DNA from: Azospirillum sp. TSO35-2
GTDB lineage: Bacteria > Pseudomonadota > Alphaproteobacteria > Azospirillales > Azospirillaceae
NCBI RefSeq assembly: GCF_003116095.1
Contig: NZ_LGRA01000021.1
Span: 625,943 to 689,942 of the forward strand
Length of the DNA stretch: 64,000 nt
Direction of reading: 5' to 3'
A program made the position numbers and the translations under genes. Of this stretch, positions 42,958 to 51,784 are shown piece by piece (within the stretch, counting starts at the first letter, position 1; each line of letters starts with the position of its first letter). Under the pieces are notes generated by a model. It ran no database searches, had not been told where the DNA came from, and saw only the letters and a program-made list of their open reading frames with translations.

Positions 42958-43086
42958 CTCGGCGCGCAACCCTGAAAGTTCGTGCCGGCAACAACGGCGC
43001 GGCGAGAGCCGGGACACCGCAGCGGAGGTTGGACGCGGGGTTCACCGGGGCACCGCCGGCCGGAGCCCGCGAAGCCGCCGCCACGG

Positions 43087-44133
43087 TCACGCCGTGGCGG
43101 CGATCGGGACAAGCGCGCCGGTGGCCGAGGCGGTCAGGATGGCCTCGATCAACCGGTGGACCTTCAGCGCCTCGCGCCCGTCCACCCGCGGCCGCCGCCC
43201 CTGGTCGAGGGCGTCCAGGAAGTCGCTCAGCACCGCGCGGTGGTGCTGGTGGGAGAAGGCCATGGGGTCGGCCCCGCCGCCCAGCGTGGCGCCGTCCTCA
43301 CCAGCCACGATGCGCTCGCCGGTGCACAGTTGGACCTCCAGCCGATCACCGGCCAGCCGGGCGGAGCCGGCGGTCCCGGCGATCTCGATGCGCTCCGGAT
43401 AGCCGGGGAAGGCGGCGGTGGTGGCATCGACCGTCGCCAGCAGGCCGTTGTCGAAGCGCAGGGCGGCGGCGACCACGTCCTCGGTGTCGATCCGGCGCAA
43501 CGGGCTGGTCGCGGCGAATCCGGCCACCTGGGTGGGCAGGCCGAGCAGACCGACGAAGGCGTCCAGCGTGTGGATCGCCTGGGTCAGCAGCACGCCGCCG
43601 CCGTCGCGCGCCTTCATGCCGCGGCCGGGCTGGGCGTAATAGGCGGCGTCACGCCACCAGCGCACCGCCACCGCGGCCGACAGCGGCGTCCCGAGCGTGC
43701 CGTCGCGCAGCAGCGCCGCCAGCCGCTCCACCGCCCCGCGGAAGCGGTGCTGGAGCACGACGCCCAGCGTCAGCCCGGCGCGCTCCATCGCCGCCACCAC
43801 GTCGCGCGCGCCGTCCGGCGTCGCGTCCAGCGGCTTTTCCAGCAGCACATGCTTGCCGGCGGCGGCGCAGCGCGCCACCAGCGCGGCGTGGGTGTCGGGC
43901 GGGGTCAGCAGCAGGACCGCCGACAGGCCGGGATCCTCCAGCAAGGCGTCGATCCGGTCGACGACCGGCAGGCCGAAACGGGCGGCGAAGGCGGCACGGC
44001 GGTCGGCCGACGGGCTGAAGCCACCCGCCACCTCGACCCGGTCGGCGAGGTCGATCAGGCTCTGCGCGTGCGGGGCCGCCGCCATGCCCAGCCCGATCAC
44101 CCCGACGCGGCGCCGGGCCGGGGTTCCCGTCAT
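43087..44133 (-). CDS. Gfo/Idh/MocA family NAD(P)-dependent oxidoreductase
   Basis: A 348-residue protein. The Rossmann loop is RVGVIGLGMAAAPHAQSL (about 9-26), the family lysine-proline motif is KHVLLEKPLDATPDGARDV (about 93-111), and a C-terminal half includes GGGVLLTQAIHTLDAFVGLL with the likely catalytic histidine. It oxidises or reduces a sugar, sugar acid or cyclitol. Its start overlaps the stop of the GntR regulator (ATGA), so both form one operon under operator C. No UxaB/UxuB-type reductase is in the window, so this enzyme might do that step or handle another uronate (speculative). Confidence 0.9.
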   Translation of the reverse strand: MTGTPARRRVGVIGLGMAAAPHAQSLIDLADRVEVAGGFSPSADRRAAFAARFGLPVVDRIDALLEDPGLSAVLLLTPPDTHAALVARCAAAGKHVLLEKPLDATPDGARDVVAAMERAGLTLGVVLQHRFRGAVERLAALLRDGTLGTPLSAAVAVRWWRDAAYYAQPGRGMKARDGGGVLLTQAIHTLDAFVGLLGLPTQVAGFAATSPLRRIDTEDVVAAALRFDNGLLATVDATTAAFPGYPERIEIAGTAGSARLAGDRLEVQLCTGERIVAGEDGATLGGGADPMAFSHQHHRAVLSDFLDALDQGRRPRVDGREALKVHRLIEAILTASATGALVPIAATA

Positions 44134-44969
44134 GGCGTGGCCTTCGACGGCAGGCTGGCCGCTGCCGCACCGTCGAGGCTGTCGGAGAGGCTGCCGGAGA
44201 AGTAGAGCGGGGCGGCGTTGCGGACGTCGTCGACGGTGATCTGCAGATTGTCGAGATGCCGGACCAGGCTCTGTTCGGCGCGGTCGGGGTCGTGGCCGGC
44301 GATCGCGTCGACGATGGCCTCATGCTCGGCGATCACCGTGCTCATCCGGCCGGGCACCGGCAGGGTCAGGCGGCGGCAGCGGTCCAACTGCACCTTGGCC
44401 TGCTGGATGATCGTCCAGAAGCCGGGATAGCCGGCCATTTCGGTGATCTGCGCGTGGAACGCCTCGTCGGCCTGGTGGAAACCGTCGGCGTCGCCGCTCG
44501 CGTCCACCTCATGCTGATGCTCGACGCAGGCGCGCAGGGTGGCGATCTGGCTGCGGGTCGCCCGTTCGGCGGCGAAGCGCACCGTCGCGCGCTCCAACAC
44601 CATGCGGATGACGCCGGCCTCGGGCAGGGCACCGAGCGGGATGCGGGCGACGAAGGTGCCGGACTGCGGGAAGATCTCGATCAGCCCTTCGTCGGCCAGC
44701 CGCAGCACCGCCTCGCGCACCGGGGTGCGGCTGACGCCGTAGGCCTCGGCGATCTGCTTTTCGGCGATCGGCTCACCCGGCTTGCGCTTCAGCGACACGA
44801 TCTCCGCCCGCAGGTCGCGGTGGATGGCGTCCGCCGCGGTGGGACCGCGCCGAACATCCCGCCGCCCGGCTGGCGGAAGGGAAACGGGGTGCAGCGCGGC
44901 GGCGGGGGGTGGCCCCCTCAGGGGCGTCACGGTGGAGCCGGTCTTGACCGGCTGGTTGCCGGATGGCAT
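44130..44969 (-). CDS. GntR family regulator, FCD domain (uronate region, paralogue 1)
   Basis: A 279-residue regulator; AGGAGG precedes the ATG at 44969. A long Pro/Gly-rich N-terminal tail (1-45) precedes the winged helix (about 48-115: DLRAEIVSLKRKPGEPIAEK, YGVSRTPVREAVLRLADEGL, FPQSGTFVARIP) and an FCD ligand domain (about 125-250: HQADEAFHAQITEMAGYPGF). FCD regulators sense organic or sugar acids, often through a bound metal. Operator C is 38 bp upstream, suggesting autoregulation. The HTH-coding DNA is nearly identical to that of paralogue 2 at 57640, while the rest diverges. Confidence 0.92.
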   Translation of the reverse strand: MPSGNQPVKTGSTVTPLRGPPPAAALHPVSLPPAGRRDVRRGPTAADAIHRDLRAEIVSLKRKPGEPIAEKQIAEAYGVSRTPVREAVLRLADEGLIEIFPQSGTFVARIPLGALPEAGVIRMVLERATVRFAAERATRSQIATLRACVEHQHEVDASGDADGFHQADEAFHAQITEMAGYPGFWTIIQQAKVQLDRCRRLTLPVPGRMSTVIAEHEAIVDAIAGHDPDRAEQSLVRHLDNLQITVDDVRNAAPLYFSGSLSDSLDGAAAASLPSKATP

Positions 44970-45004
44970 GGCGTCCAGCCTCCTCTAAAACAGATCATCA
45001 AGAA

Positions 45005-45019
45005 TATTAATATATCAGT
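45005..45019. promoter_or_regulatory. Uronate-regulon operator, site C (gntR paralogue 1)
   Basis: TATTAATATATCAGT, with core TTAATATAT at 45007-45015, 38 bp upstream of the start of the GntR-Gfo/Idh operon. Confidence 0.7.
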
Positions 45020-45121
45020 ACGGAAGGCAAGTGGTTTCGCCGCCCTATCGCAATTTAATTGAAAAACTTCGCGGCGGAGTATGAAGGCTGGGGGAATGGG
45101 GGAGGCCGGGAACGCGCATTG

Positions 45122-45166
45122 CGCTGCCCTCCCTCCCCCGCCAGGGGTGGGGGAGGGAGGGCAGCG
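45122..45166. terminator. Perfect 18-bp hairpin after the pyrimidine operon
   Basis: CGCTGCCCTCCCTCCCCC at 45122-45139 pairs perfectly with 45149-45166 around a 9-base loop, 5 nt beyond the dihydropyrimidinase stop. No T-tract. It separates the leftward pyrimidine operon from the leftward GntR operon, and is of the C/G-rich REP type. Confidence 0.65.
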
Positions 45167-45170
45167 GCGC

Positions 45171-46613
45171 CTACCGGTCCACCGCCACCGGGATGTTCAG
45201 CGCGTTGCGTTTCGCCACCGCCTCATAGACCGGGGGGAAGGCCGGGCGGTTGATGTAGCGGCCGGCGCCGCGCACCGCGCGGCTTTCGCCCAGCGCGTGG
45301 ACGATGCGGCCCTGGCTCAGCGTGTAGGCCGGGGTGCCGGTGACGGTCATGCCTTCGAAGATGTTCAACCCCACCTTCTGCATCTGGGTCTTGGCCGAGA
45401 TGGTCTTGGTCGCCTTCGGGTCCCACACCACCAGATCGGCGTCCGCCCCGACGTCGACCGTGCCCTTGCGCGGGTAGAGGTTGAAGATCTTCGCCGCGTT
45501 GGCCGAGGTCGCCGCGACGAACTCATTCATCGTCAGCCGGCCGGTGTTGACCCCGTGGGTCCACAGCGCGGTCATGCGATCCTCGATGCCCGCCGTGCCG
45601 TTCGGGATCTTGGTGAAGTCGTTGCGGCCCATCGCCTTCTGTTCGGCGCAGAAGCAGCAATGGTCGGTGGCGGTGGTGTGCAGGTGGCCGGCCTGCAGGC
45701 CGCGCCACAGCGCCTCCTGATGCTCCTTCGGGCGGAAGGGCGGGCTCATGACGTGGCCGGCGGCGACGTCCCAGTCGGGGTTGCGGTAGACGCTGTCGTC
45801 GATCAGCAGATGGCCGGCCAGCACCTCGCCAAACACGCGCTGGCCATCGTCCTGGCCGCGCTTGATCGCCTCCAGCGCCTCCTTGGCCGAGACATGGACG
45901 ATGTAGACCGGGACGCCGAACACCTTCGCCACCTGGATGGCGCGGTTGGCGGCCTCGCCCTCCACCTCCGGCGGGCGGGACAGCGGGTGGGCTTCCGGAC
46001 CGGTCAGCCCCTGGGCCAGCAGCTTCTTCTGGAGTTGGAAGACCAGCTCGCCGTTCTCGGCGTGGACGGTGGGGATGGCGCCCAGCTCCAGGCAGCGCTG
46101 GAAGCTGTTCACCAGCGTCTCGTCATCGGCCATGATGGCGTTCTTGTAGGCCATGAAGTGCTTGAAGCTGTTCACGCCATGGTCGGCGACCAGCGTGCCC
46201 ATGTCCCGGCGCACACTCTCGTCCCACCAGGTCACCGCGACGTGGAAGCTGTAGTCGCCGGCCGCCTTCTCCGCCCAGCCGCGCCAGGTGTGGTAGGCCT
46301 CCATCAGGCTCTGCTTCGGGTTGGGGATGACGAAGTCGATGATCATCGTCGTCCCCCCGGCAAAGCCGGCGGCGGTGCCGCTGAAGAAATCCTCCGTCGT
46401 CACCGTGCCCATGAAGGGCAGCTCCATGTGGGTGTGCGGGTCGATGCCGCCCGGCATGACGTAGCAGCCGCCGGCATCGATCGTTTCCGCCCCGGCGGGG
46501 GCGTCGAGCGCGTCGCCGACCGCCGTGATGACGCCGTCCTGGCAGAGGACATCGGCGCGCTGCGTGCGCTCGGCGGTGACGACGGTTCCGCCGCGGATCA
46601 GGATCGGAGACAT
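45171..46613 (-). CDS. hydA: Dihydropyrimidinase
   Basis: A 480-residue amidohydrolase; start MSPILIRGGTVVTAERTQRA at 46613 has AGGGAG upstream. The dinuclear zinc site is formed by DPHTHMELPFMG, the lysine to be carbamylated in VNSFKHFMAYKNAIM, PTVHAENGELV, VYIVHVSAKEALEAI and TATDHCCFCAEQ. It opens dihydrouracil/dihydrothymine to N-carbamoyl-beta-amino acids, the second step of reductive pyrimidine breakdown; related enzymes also open hydantoins. It lies 14 bp after the RutR-like gene, last in the pyrimidine operon. Confidence 0.95.
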   Translation of the reverse strand: MSPILIRGGTVVTAERTQRADVLCQDGVITAVGDALDAPAGAETIDAGGCYVMPGGIDPHTHMELPFMGTVTTEDFFSGTAAGFAGGTTMIIDFVIPNPKQSLMEAYHTWRGWAEKAAGDYSFHVAVTWWDESVRRDMGTLVADHGVNSFKHFMAYKNAIMADDETLVNSFQRCLELGAIPTVHAENGELVFQLQKKLLAQGLTGPEAHPLSRPPEVEGEAANRAIQVAKVFGVPVYIVHVSAKEALEAIKRGQDDGQRVFGEVLAGHLLIDDSVYRNPDWDVAAGHVMSPPFRPKEHQEALWRGLQAGHLHTTATDHCCFCAEQKAMGRNDFTKIPNGTAGIEDRMTALWTHGVNTGRLTMNEFVAATSANAAKIFNLYPRKGTVDVGADADLVVWDPKATKTISAKTQMQKVGLNIFEGMTVTGTPAYTLSQGRIVHALGESRAVRGAGRYINRPAFPPVYEAVAKRNALNIPVAVDR

Positions 46614-46627
46614 GCTCGGGCGCTCCC

Positions 46628-47362
46628 TCATGGAGTGGATGGGACGGGGTCGGGGGACGGTTCGGATGCTTGCGGTTCCGATGCCTGCGATTCGGGCAGG
46701 CCGGCGGCGCGCAGGACCAGCCGCAGGACCTCCGCGGTCATGGCGGCGAAGTCCTGCCGGGTCAGGCTGCGGCGGCCCAGCACCTTGCGGATCTGGACGT
46801 CGAAGTCGGCGTAATGCTGGGTCACCGCCCAGATCATGAACAGGAACTGGCGGGCGTCGACCGGGGCCATGCGGCCGGCGGCGACCCAGCCGTCGATCAC
46901 CGCCGCCTTGGCATCGACCAGCGCCTTCAGGTCCTCGGCCAGGAAGCGTTCGACCTGGGTCCCGCCATGCAGGATTTCGTTGGCGAACACCTTGGAGGCG
47001 TGGGGCCGCGTGCGCGACGCTTCCATCTTGGCGGTGACATAGGCGGTCAGCGCCGCGGCCGGATCGGCGTCGGGGGCGAAGGAGCCGATCGGCGCCAGCC
47101 ACATCCGCAGGATGTTGTCGAGCACCGCGCGGTAGAGGTCTTCCTTGGTGCCGAAATAGTAATGCAGGTTGGCCTTGGGCAGGCCGGACCGCTCGGCGAT
47201 GTCGGCCATGGTGGCGCCGGCGCAGCCCGCCTCGGCGAAGACGCGTTCGGCCGCCTTCAGGATGCGCTCGACGTTCTCACGCCGGATGCGACCCTGGGGC
47301 GGGGCCTGGGGCGGGATGGTTTCCGCGGTGTCGGCGGCTGTTCGCGCCATTGTCCTTGCCAT
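46628..47362 (-). CDS. rutR: TetR family regulator, RutR-like
   Basis: A 244-residue protein (or 240 from an ATG at 47350). HTH: GATMADIAERSGLPKANLHY YF-type region (about 50-72), then KEDLYRAVLDNILRMWLAPI. The ligand domain has FANEILHGGTQVERFLAEDL and the stretch ending MAPVDARQFLFMIWAVTQHY AD, which is strikingly close to E. coli RutR, a uracil/thymine-responsive repressor. A RutR-type dyad is present upstream of preT at 51524-51537. It sits inside the operon it probably controls, between the amidohydrolase and dihydropyrimidinase genes. The C-terminal Glu/Pro/Ser tail (about 220-244) is extra. Confidence 0.88.
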   Translation of the reverse strand: MARTMARTAADTAETIPPQAPPQGRIRRENVERILKAAERVFAEAGCAGATMADIAERSGLPKANLHYYFGTKEDLYRAVLDNILRMWLAPIGSFAPDADPAAALTAYVTAKMEASRTRPHASKVFANEILHGGTQVERFLAEDLKALVDAKAAVIDGWVAAGRMAPVDARQFLFMIWAVTQHYADFDVQIRKVLGRRSLTRQDFAAMTAEVLRLVLRAAGLPESQASEPQASEPSPDPVPSTP

Positions 47363-47386
47363 CGCTCGTCTTGACCGGGAACGATC

Positions 47387-47525
47387 CCCTCTCCCCCCTG
47401 GGGAGAGGGTCAGGGTGAGGGGGTTGCACGGCGTGGATCAGCGAGGAACCGACAAGTCCGGCTCCACCGCCGACTCCATGCCATGCGTCCCCCTCACCCA
47501 ACCCTCTCCCCGGAGGGAAGAGGGC
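47387..47525. repeat. Inverted pair of REP-type elements
   Basis: 47387-47409 (CCCTCTCCCC, CCT, GGGGAGAGGG) followed by CAGGGTGAGGGGG is mirrored by 47483-47525 (CCCCTCACCCAACCCTCTCC). The pair spans the gap between the RutR-like gene and the amidohydrolase, and its right member supplies the last codons and stop of the amidohydrolase. Confidence 0.75.
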
Positions 47526-48780
47526 TGACCTGCTCGGCCATCGCATCGGCGCGGTCCAGCACGGCGTGCAGCAGCACCTCGCAGCCGGCGGTGGTCCATC
47601 CCGGCGTGGTTTCCTCGATCTCGTTGTGGCTGATGCCGTCGATGCAGGGGATGAAGACCATCGCCGTCGGCGCCACCTTCGACAGGTAACAGGCGTCGTG
47701 GCCGGCGCCCGACACGATGTCGCGGAAGCTGTGGCCGGTGCGCTCCACCCCCTTGCGGACGGCGGCGACGCAGGTCGCGTCGAAGGCGATCGGGGCGTAG
47801 TACCAGATCTGCTGGAAGTCGTTCTCCAGCCCGATCTCGCCGGCGATGCGCTCGACCTCGGCGCGCAGCTCGCCGTCCATGGCGGCCAGGATCGCGTCGT
47901 CGGGATGGCGGAAGTCGACGGTGAAGAAGACCTTGCCGGGGATGACGTTGCGGGAGTTCGGGTGGATCTGCATCAGCCCGACGGTGGCGCAGGCCAGCGG
48001 CCCGTATTTCAGCCCGATCCGGTTCACCGCGTCGACCACCCGCGCCGCGCCCAGCAGCGCGTCGCGGCGCCGGACCATCGGGGTCGGGCCGGCGTGCGCC
48101 TCCTGGCCGGTGAAGGTAATCTCGTACCAGCGCTGACCCTGGCAGTCGGTGACGACGCCGATGGTCTTGCCCTCCGCCTCCAGGATCGGACCCTGCTCGA
48201 TGTGGGCCTCGAAATAGGCGCCGACCTTGCGGCCGCCCACCTCCTGGTCGCCGGCATAGCCGATGCGGGCCAACTCCTCGCCCATCGTCCTGCCGTCGAG
48301 GTCGGCGCGCGACAGGCCGTAATCGAGGTCGAACACCCCGGCGAAAACGCCCGACGACACCATGGCCGGGGCGAAGCGGGATCCTTCCTCGTTGGTCCAG
48401 ACCGCCACCTCGACCGGGGCCTCGGTGACGTAGTTCATGTCGTTCAGGCTGCGCACCACCTCCAGCCCGGCCAGCACGCCATAGACGCCGTCATACTTGC
48501 CGCCGGTCGGCTGGCTGTCGAGGTGGCTGCCCATGATGACGGGGGGAAGGCTGTCGTCGCGGCCGGGGCGGCGGGCGAAGATGTTGCCCATCCGGTCGAC
48601 CGTCACCGTGCAGCCGGCCTCCTCGCACCAGCGCACGAACAGGTCGCGGCCTTGGCGGTCGAGGTCGGTCAGCGCCAGCCGGCACACGCCGCCCTTGGGC
48701 GTGGCGCCGATCTGCGCCATGTCCATCAGGCTCTGCCACAGGCGGGAGCCGTTCACGGCGACATTCTGCGGGGTGGACAT
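47494..48780 (-). CDS. Zn-dependent M20-type amidohydrolase (beta-ureidopropionase / N-carbamoyl amino acid hydrolase)
   Basis: A 428-residue protein; AGGAGAG lies 8 nt before the ATG at 48780. Metal-site motifs: MGSHLDSQPTGGKYDGVYGV (His, Asp), WTNEEGSRFAPAM (Glu-Glu), YFEAHIEQGPILEAEGKTIG (His) and GAGHDACYLSKVAPTAMVFI. These place it in the AmaB/HyuC/AllC family. In this operon it should hydrolyse N-carbamoyl-beta-alanine to beta-alanine, CO2 and ammonia, the third step of reductive pyrimidine breakdown. The final residues (SPLPSGERVG) are encoded by a REP element. Confidence 0.92.
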   Translation of the reverse strand: MSTPQNVAVNGSRLWQSLMDMAQIGATPKGGVCRLALTDLDRQGRDLFVRWCEEAGCTVTVDRMGNIFARRPGRDDSLPPVIMGSHLDSQPTGGKYDGVYGVLAGLEVVRSLNDMNYVTEAPVEVAVWTNEEGSRFAPAMVSSGVFAGVFDLDYGLSRADLDGRTMGEELARIGYAGDQEVGGRKVGAYFEAHIEQGPILEAEGKTIGVVTDCQGQRWYEITFTGQEAHAGPTPMVRRRDALLGAARVVDAVNRIGLKYGPLACATVGLMQIHPNSRNVIPGKVFFTVDFRHPDDAILAAMDGELRAEVERIAGEIGLENDFQQIWYYAPIAFDATCVAAVRKGVERTGHSFRDIVSGAGHDACYLSKVAPTAMVFIPCIDGISHNEIEETTPGWTTAGCEVLLHAVLDRADAMAEQVSPLPSGERVG

Positions 48781-48802
48781 GTTTGCTCTCTCCTGAACGT
48801 CG

Positions 48803-50086
48803 TTATTCGGCGGCGGCTTCCGGAACGCGCATCGGGTTGCGGGCGTCGTTGGGCCAGGTGACGTAGGGCAGGTTGTTCTGCTCCGGCACCATGGTGATGC
48901 AGTCGGGCACCGGGCAGATGTGGCTGCACAGGTTGCAGCCGACGCACTCCTCGTTGACGACGGTGAAGACGCGGCGGCCTTCGCCTTGGTCAATGCGGAT
49001 CGCCTGGTGCGAGGTGTCCTCGCAGACGATGTGGCAGCGGCCGCAGTCGATGCACAAGGCGGGGTCGATCACCGCCTTGGTCGAGAAGTTCATGTTCAGG
49101 TCGTTCCAATTGACGACGTTGCACACCGCACGGCCGCTCAACTGGTCCAGGGTCTGATAGCCCTTCTCGTCCATCCAGTTGGACAGGCCGCCGATCATGT
49201 CCTCGACGATCTTGAAGCCGTAGGTCATGGCGGCGGTGCAGACCTGGACGTTGGTGGCGCCCAGCGCCAGGAACTCCGCCGCGTCGCGCCACGTCGTCAC
49301 GCCGCCGATGCCACTGATCGGCAGGCCGCGGGTGTCGGGGTTGCGGGCGATCTCCGCCACCATGTTCAGCGCGATCGGCTTCACCGCCGGGCCGCAATAG
49401 CCGCCGTGGCTGCCCTTGCCGTCGACCACCGGGGTCGGCGCCATGCTGTCGAGATCGACCGCGACGATCGAGTTCACCGTGTTGATCAGCGACACCGCGT
49501 CGGCCCCGGCGCGCTTCGCCGCCTCCGCCGACCACAGGATGTTGGTGATGTTGGGGGTCAGCTTGACGATCACCGGCATGCGGGTGGCGTTCTTCACCCA
49601 ACGCGTCACCTGCTCCACCATCTCCGGCACCTGCCCGATGGCGGAGCCCATGCCGCGCTCGCACATGCCGTGCGGGCAGCCGAGATTCAGCTCCAGCCCG
49701 TCGGCGCCGGTCGCCTCGACCTTGCGGGCCAGCCCGGCCCAGGCCTCTTCCGCCATGCGGGCCATCAGCGACACCACCATGGCACGGTCGGGGAAGTCGC
49801 GCTTGACCTGGATGATCTCCTGCAGATTGACGTCGAGCGGCCGGTCGGAGATCAGCTCGATGTTGTTCAGCCCGATCAGCCGGCGGTCGGTGTCGAGATG
49901 CGCGCCGTAGCGGCTGGAGACGTTGACCACCGGCGGGTCCTCGCCCAGCGTCTTCCACACCACGCCGCCCCAGCCGGCCTTGAAGGCGCGGACGACGTTG
50001 GTGAGCTTGTCGGTCGGCGGGGCGGAGGCCAGCCAGAACGGGTTGGGGGAGCGGATGCCGGCGATGGTGCTGCTGAGATCGGCCAT
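48803..50086 (-). CDS. preA: NAD-dependent dihydropyrimidine dehydrogenase subunit PreA
   Basis: A 427-residue protein. An FMN-binding dihydroorotate-dehydrogenase-like barrel fills 1-320 (NPFWLASAPPTDKLTNVVRA, ELNLGCPHGMCERGMGSAIG with the catalytic cysteine, ISGIGGVTTWRDAAEF). A two-cluster ferredoxin domain follows (about 335-400: CIDCGRCHIVC and CVGCNLCSHICPVPDC). With PreT it reduces uracil or thymine to the dihydro form. It begins 19 nt after preT. Confidence 0.97.
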   Translation of the reverse strand: MADLSSTIAGIRSPNPFWLASAPPTDKLTNVVRAFKAGWGGVVWKTLGEDPPVVNVSSRYGAHLDTDRRLIGLNNIELISDRPLDVNLQEIIQVKRDFPDRAMVVSLMARMAEEAWAGLARKVEATGADGLELNLGCPHGMCERGMGSAIGQVPEMVEQVTRWVKNATRMPVIVKLTPNITNILWSAEAAKRAGADAVSLINTVNSIVAVDLDSMAPTPVVDGKGSHGGYCGPAVKPIALNMVAEIARNPDTRGLPISGIGGVTTWRDAAEFLALGATNVQVCTAAMTYGFKIVEDMIGGLSNWMDEKGYQTLDQLSGRAVCNVVNWNDLNMNFSTKAVIDPALCIDCGRCHIVCEDTSHQAIRIDQGEGRRVFTVVNEECVGCNLCSHICPVPDCITMVPEQNNLPYVTWPNDARNPMRVPEAAAE

Positions 50087-50105
50087 GATGGTCTGGCTCC
50101 CTTCC

Positions 50106-51413
50106 TCAAGCGGACAGGTGGCTGTGGATCGACAGGGCGGCGAGCTTGCCGTCCTGCACCGACTGGACGGTCAGGTCCTCGCCGCTGCCGACGCAGTCGC
50201 CGCCGGCCCACACCTTGGCCAGCGTGGTGCGGTAGGCGTCGTCGACGGCGATCTTGCCGCCGGCGAGCTGCAGGCCGTCCAGCGCCTCGGCCGACAGCTT
50301 TTGCCCGACCGCCTTCAGCACCATGTCGGCCTGGAGGGTGAAGGTCTCGCCGGTGCCGGCCAGCGTGCCGTCGACCAGCCGGGTCCGCTCGAAGGTGATG
50401 CCGTCCGCGCCGATATCCTTCGGAGCGGCGAAGGTCTTGAGCACGACGCCCTCGGTCTGCGCCAGCTCCTGCTCCCACGGCGTGGCGCCCATCTGGGCAC
50501 GACCGCGGCGGTAGACCAGCGTGACGTCCTCGGCGCCCAGGCGCTTGGCCTGGATGGCGGCGTCGATGGCGGTGTTGCCGCCGCCGATCACCACGACGCT
50601 GCGGCCGACGGCCGGCGGCTGGCCGGGCGGCGCCTGACGGACCCGCTCGATGAAGGCGGTGGCGTCCTCCACGCCGGCACGCTCCTCGCCCGGGATGTTC
50701 AGCCGGTTGTTGCCGCCGAGCCCGAGCCCAAGGAACACCGCGTCGAAATCCCGGCGCAGCGCCTCCAGCGACAGGTCGGCGCCCAGCCTGCGGCCATGCT
50801 CCACCGTGATGCCGCCGACGCCCAGGATGAAGGCGACCTCGCGCTGGGCGAAGTCGTCGGCCATCTTGTAGGGGGCGAGGCCGTATTCGTTGAGGCCGCC
50901 GGACTTCGGCTTCGCCTCGAACACCGTCACGTCATGGCCCAGCGTGGCGAGCCGGTGGGCGCAGGACAGCCCGGCCGGCCCGGATCCCACCACCGCGACG
51001 CGCTTGCCGGTGCTGGCCGCGCGCGGGAAGGGGTGGGCCGGCTCGCCATCGATCAGACGATCGGTGGCATGGCGCTGCAGGCGGCCGATGGCGACCGGAC
51101 GGTCCTCCGCCCGGTTGCGGACGCAGGATTGTTCGCACAGCGTCTCGGTCGGGCAGACGCGGCCGCAGGTGCCGCCCATGATGTTCTCCGACAGGATCGT
51201 CGTCGCGGCACCCTTCAGGTTGCCGGTCGCGATCGAGCGGATGAAGGCCGGGATGTCGATCCCGGTCGGGCAGGCCCGCACACAGGGCGCGTCGTAGCAG
51301 AACAGGCAGCGGTTCGATTCGGCGAGCGCCTGGACCGGCGTCATCGGCGGCGTCAGGTCGGCGTAGGGTGAAGCCGGACGGTCTTCGGTCGGAAGCGTAG
51401 CGATCAGGGTCAT
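50106..51413 (-). CDS. preT: NAD-dependent dihydropyrimidine dehydrogenase subunit PreT
   Basis: A 435-residue protein; ATG 51413 with AGGGAAG upstream. The N-terminal GltD-like Fe-S domain has CLFCYDAPCVRACPTGIDIP and GGTCGRVCPTETLCEQSC. Then an FAD loop (VAVVGSGPAGLSCAHRLATL, about 125) and an NAD loop (SVVVIGGGNTAIDAAIQAKR, about 265) follow, with a closing FAD motif (VWAGGDCVGSGEDLTVQSVQ). It passes electrons from NADH to PreA. First gene of the leftward pyrimidine operon, with a RutR-type operator upstream. Confidence 0.97.
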   Translation of the reverse strand: MTLIATLPTEDRPASPYADLTPPMTPVQALAESNRCLFCYDAPCVRACPTGIDIPAFIRSIATGNLKGAATTILSENIMGGTCGRVCPTETLCEQSCVRNRAEDRPVAIGRLQRHATDRLIDGEPAHPFPRAASTGKRVAVVGSGPAGLSCAHRLATLGHDVTVFEAKPKSGGLNEYGLAPYKMADDFAQREVAFILGVGGITVEHGRRLGADLSLEALRRDFDAVFLGLGLGGNNRLNIPGEERAGVEDATAFIERVRQAPPGQPPAVGRSVVVIGGGNTAIDAAIQAKRLGAEDVTLVYRRGRAQMGATPWEQELAQTEGVVLKTFAAPKDIGADGITFERTRLVDGTLAGTGETFTLQADMVLKAVGQKLSAEALDGLQLAGGKIAVDDAYRTTLAKVWAGGDCVGSGEDLTVQSVQDGKLAALSIHSHLSA

Positions 51414-51784
51414 GGCGGATGGCTTCCCTTCGGTCGCAATGCGGCGTGGCTGCCGAAGCGTCAGCAACCCGCGTGCCAAGCGATCCGACCCGCTGGGACG
51501 AAGGGCGCGCACGGCAGAAAAGCTGACTGTTCGGTCAAGAGCTGACGGAATGGACAATCATGGTGGCATCATGCCAGTCATGCTGATTGCACGCAACGCG
51601 GCCTTTTGGCGCCTCTTTTGGCGGCGTTCGAGGGAGTTTCGTCCGTTCGGGAGAAGAACCGCGACAGGGAATCGCGTCAGGTCAATGGGTTGGCGTCGGC
51701 GCTGGGTGCCCACCAATGCGGCAGCCTCAAAAAGCGCCACCATGCCGATGGCGTTCGGATGCGGGGCGTGAGAGGCTGACGGCC
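51414..51784. other. Divergent promoter region between preT and ogt
   Basis: About 370 bases; holds the RutR-type dyad at 51524-51537 and AT-richer patches at 51540-51610. No other structure or gene recognised. Confidence 0.4.
51524..51537. promoter_or_regulatory. RutR-type operator dyad upstream of preT
   Basis: TGAC and GTCA are separated by 6 bases (TGACTGTTCGGTCA, followed by A), the spacing of the known RutR site TTGACCA-NN-TGGTCAA. It is 111 bp upstream of the preT start. Half of it (GGTCAA) matches exactly, the other half partly. Confidence 0.55.

Larger units (their letters stand above)
42396..43086. other. Large non-coding region upstream of the TRAP operon
   Basis: About 690 bases without a convincing gene. 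It contains two copies of the uronate-regulon operator (cores 42686-42694 and 42947-42955), 291 and 552 bp from the dctP start. Long spacing suggests a long 5' leader or an additional small transcript; nothing else was recognised. Confidence 0.5.
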
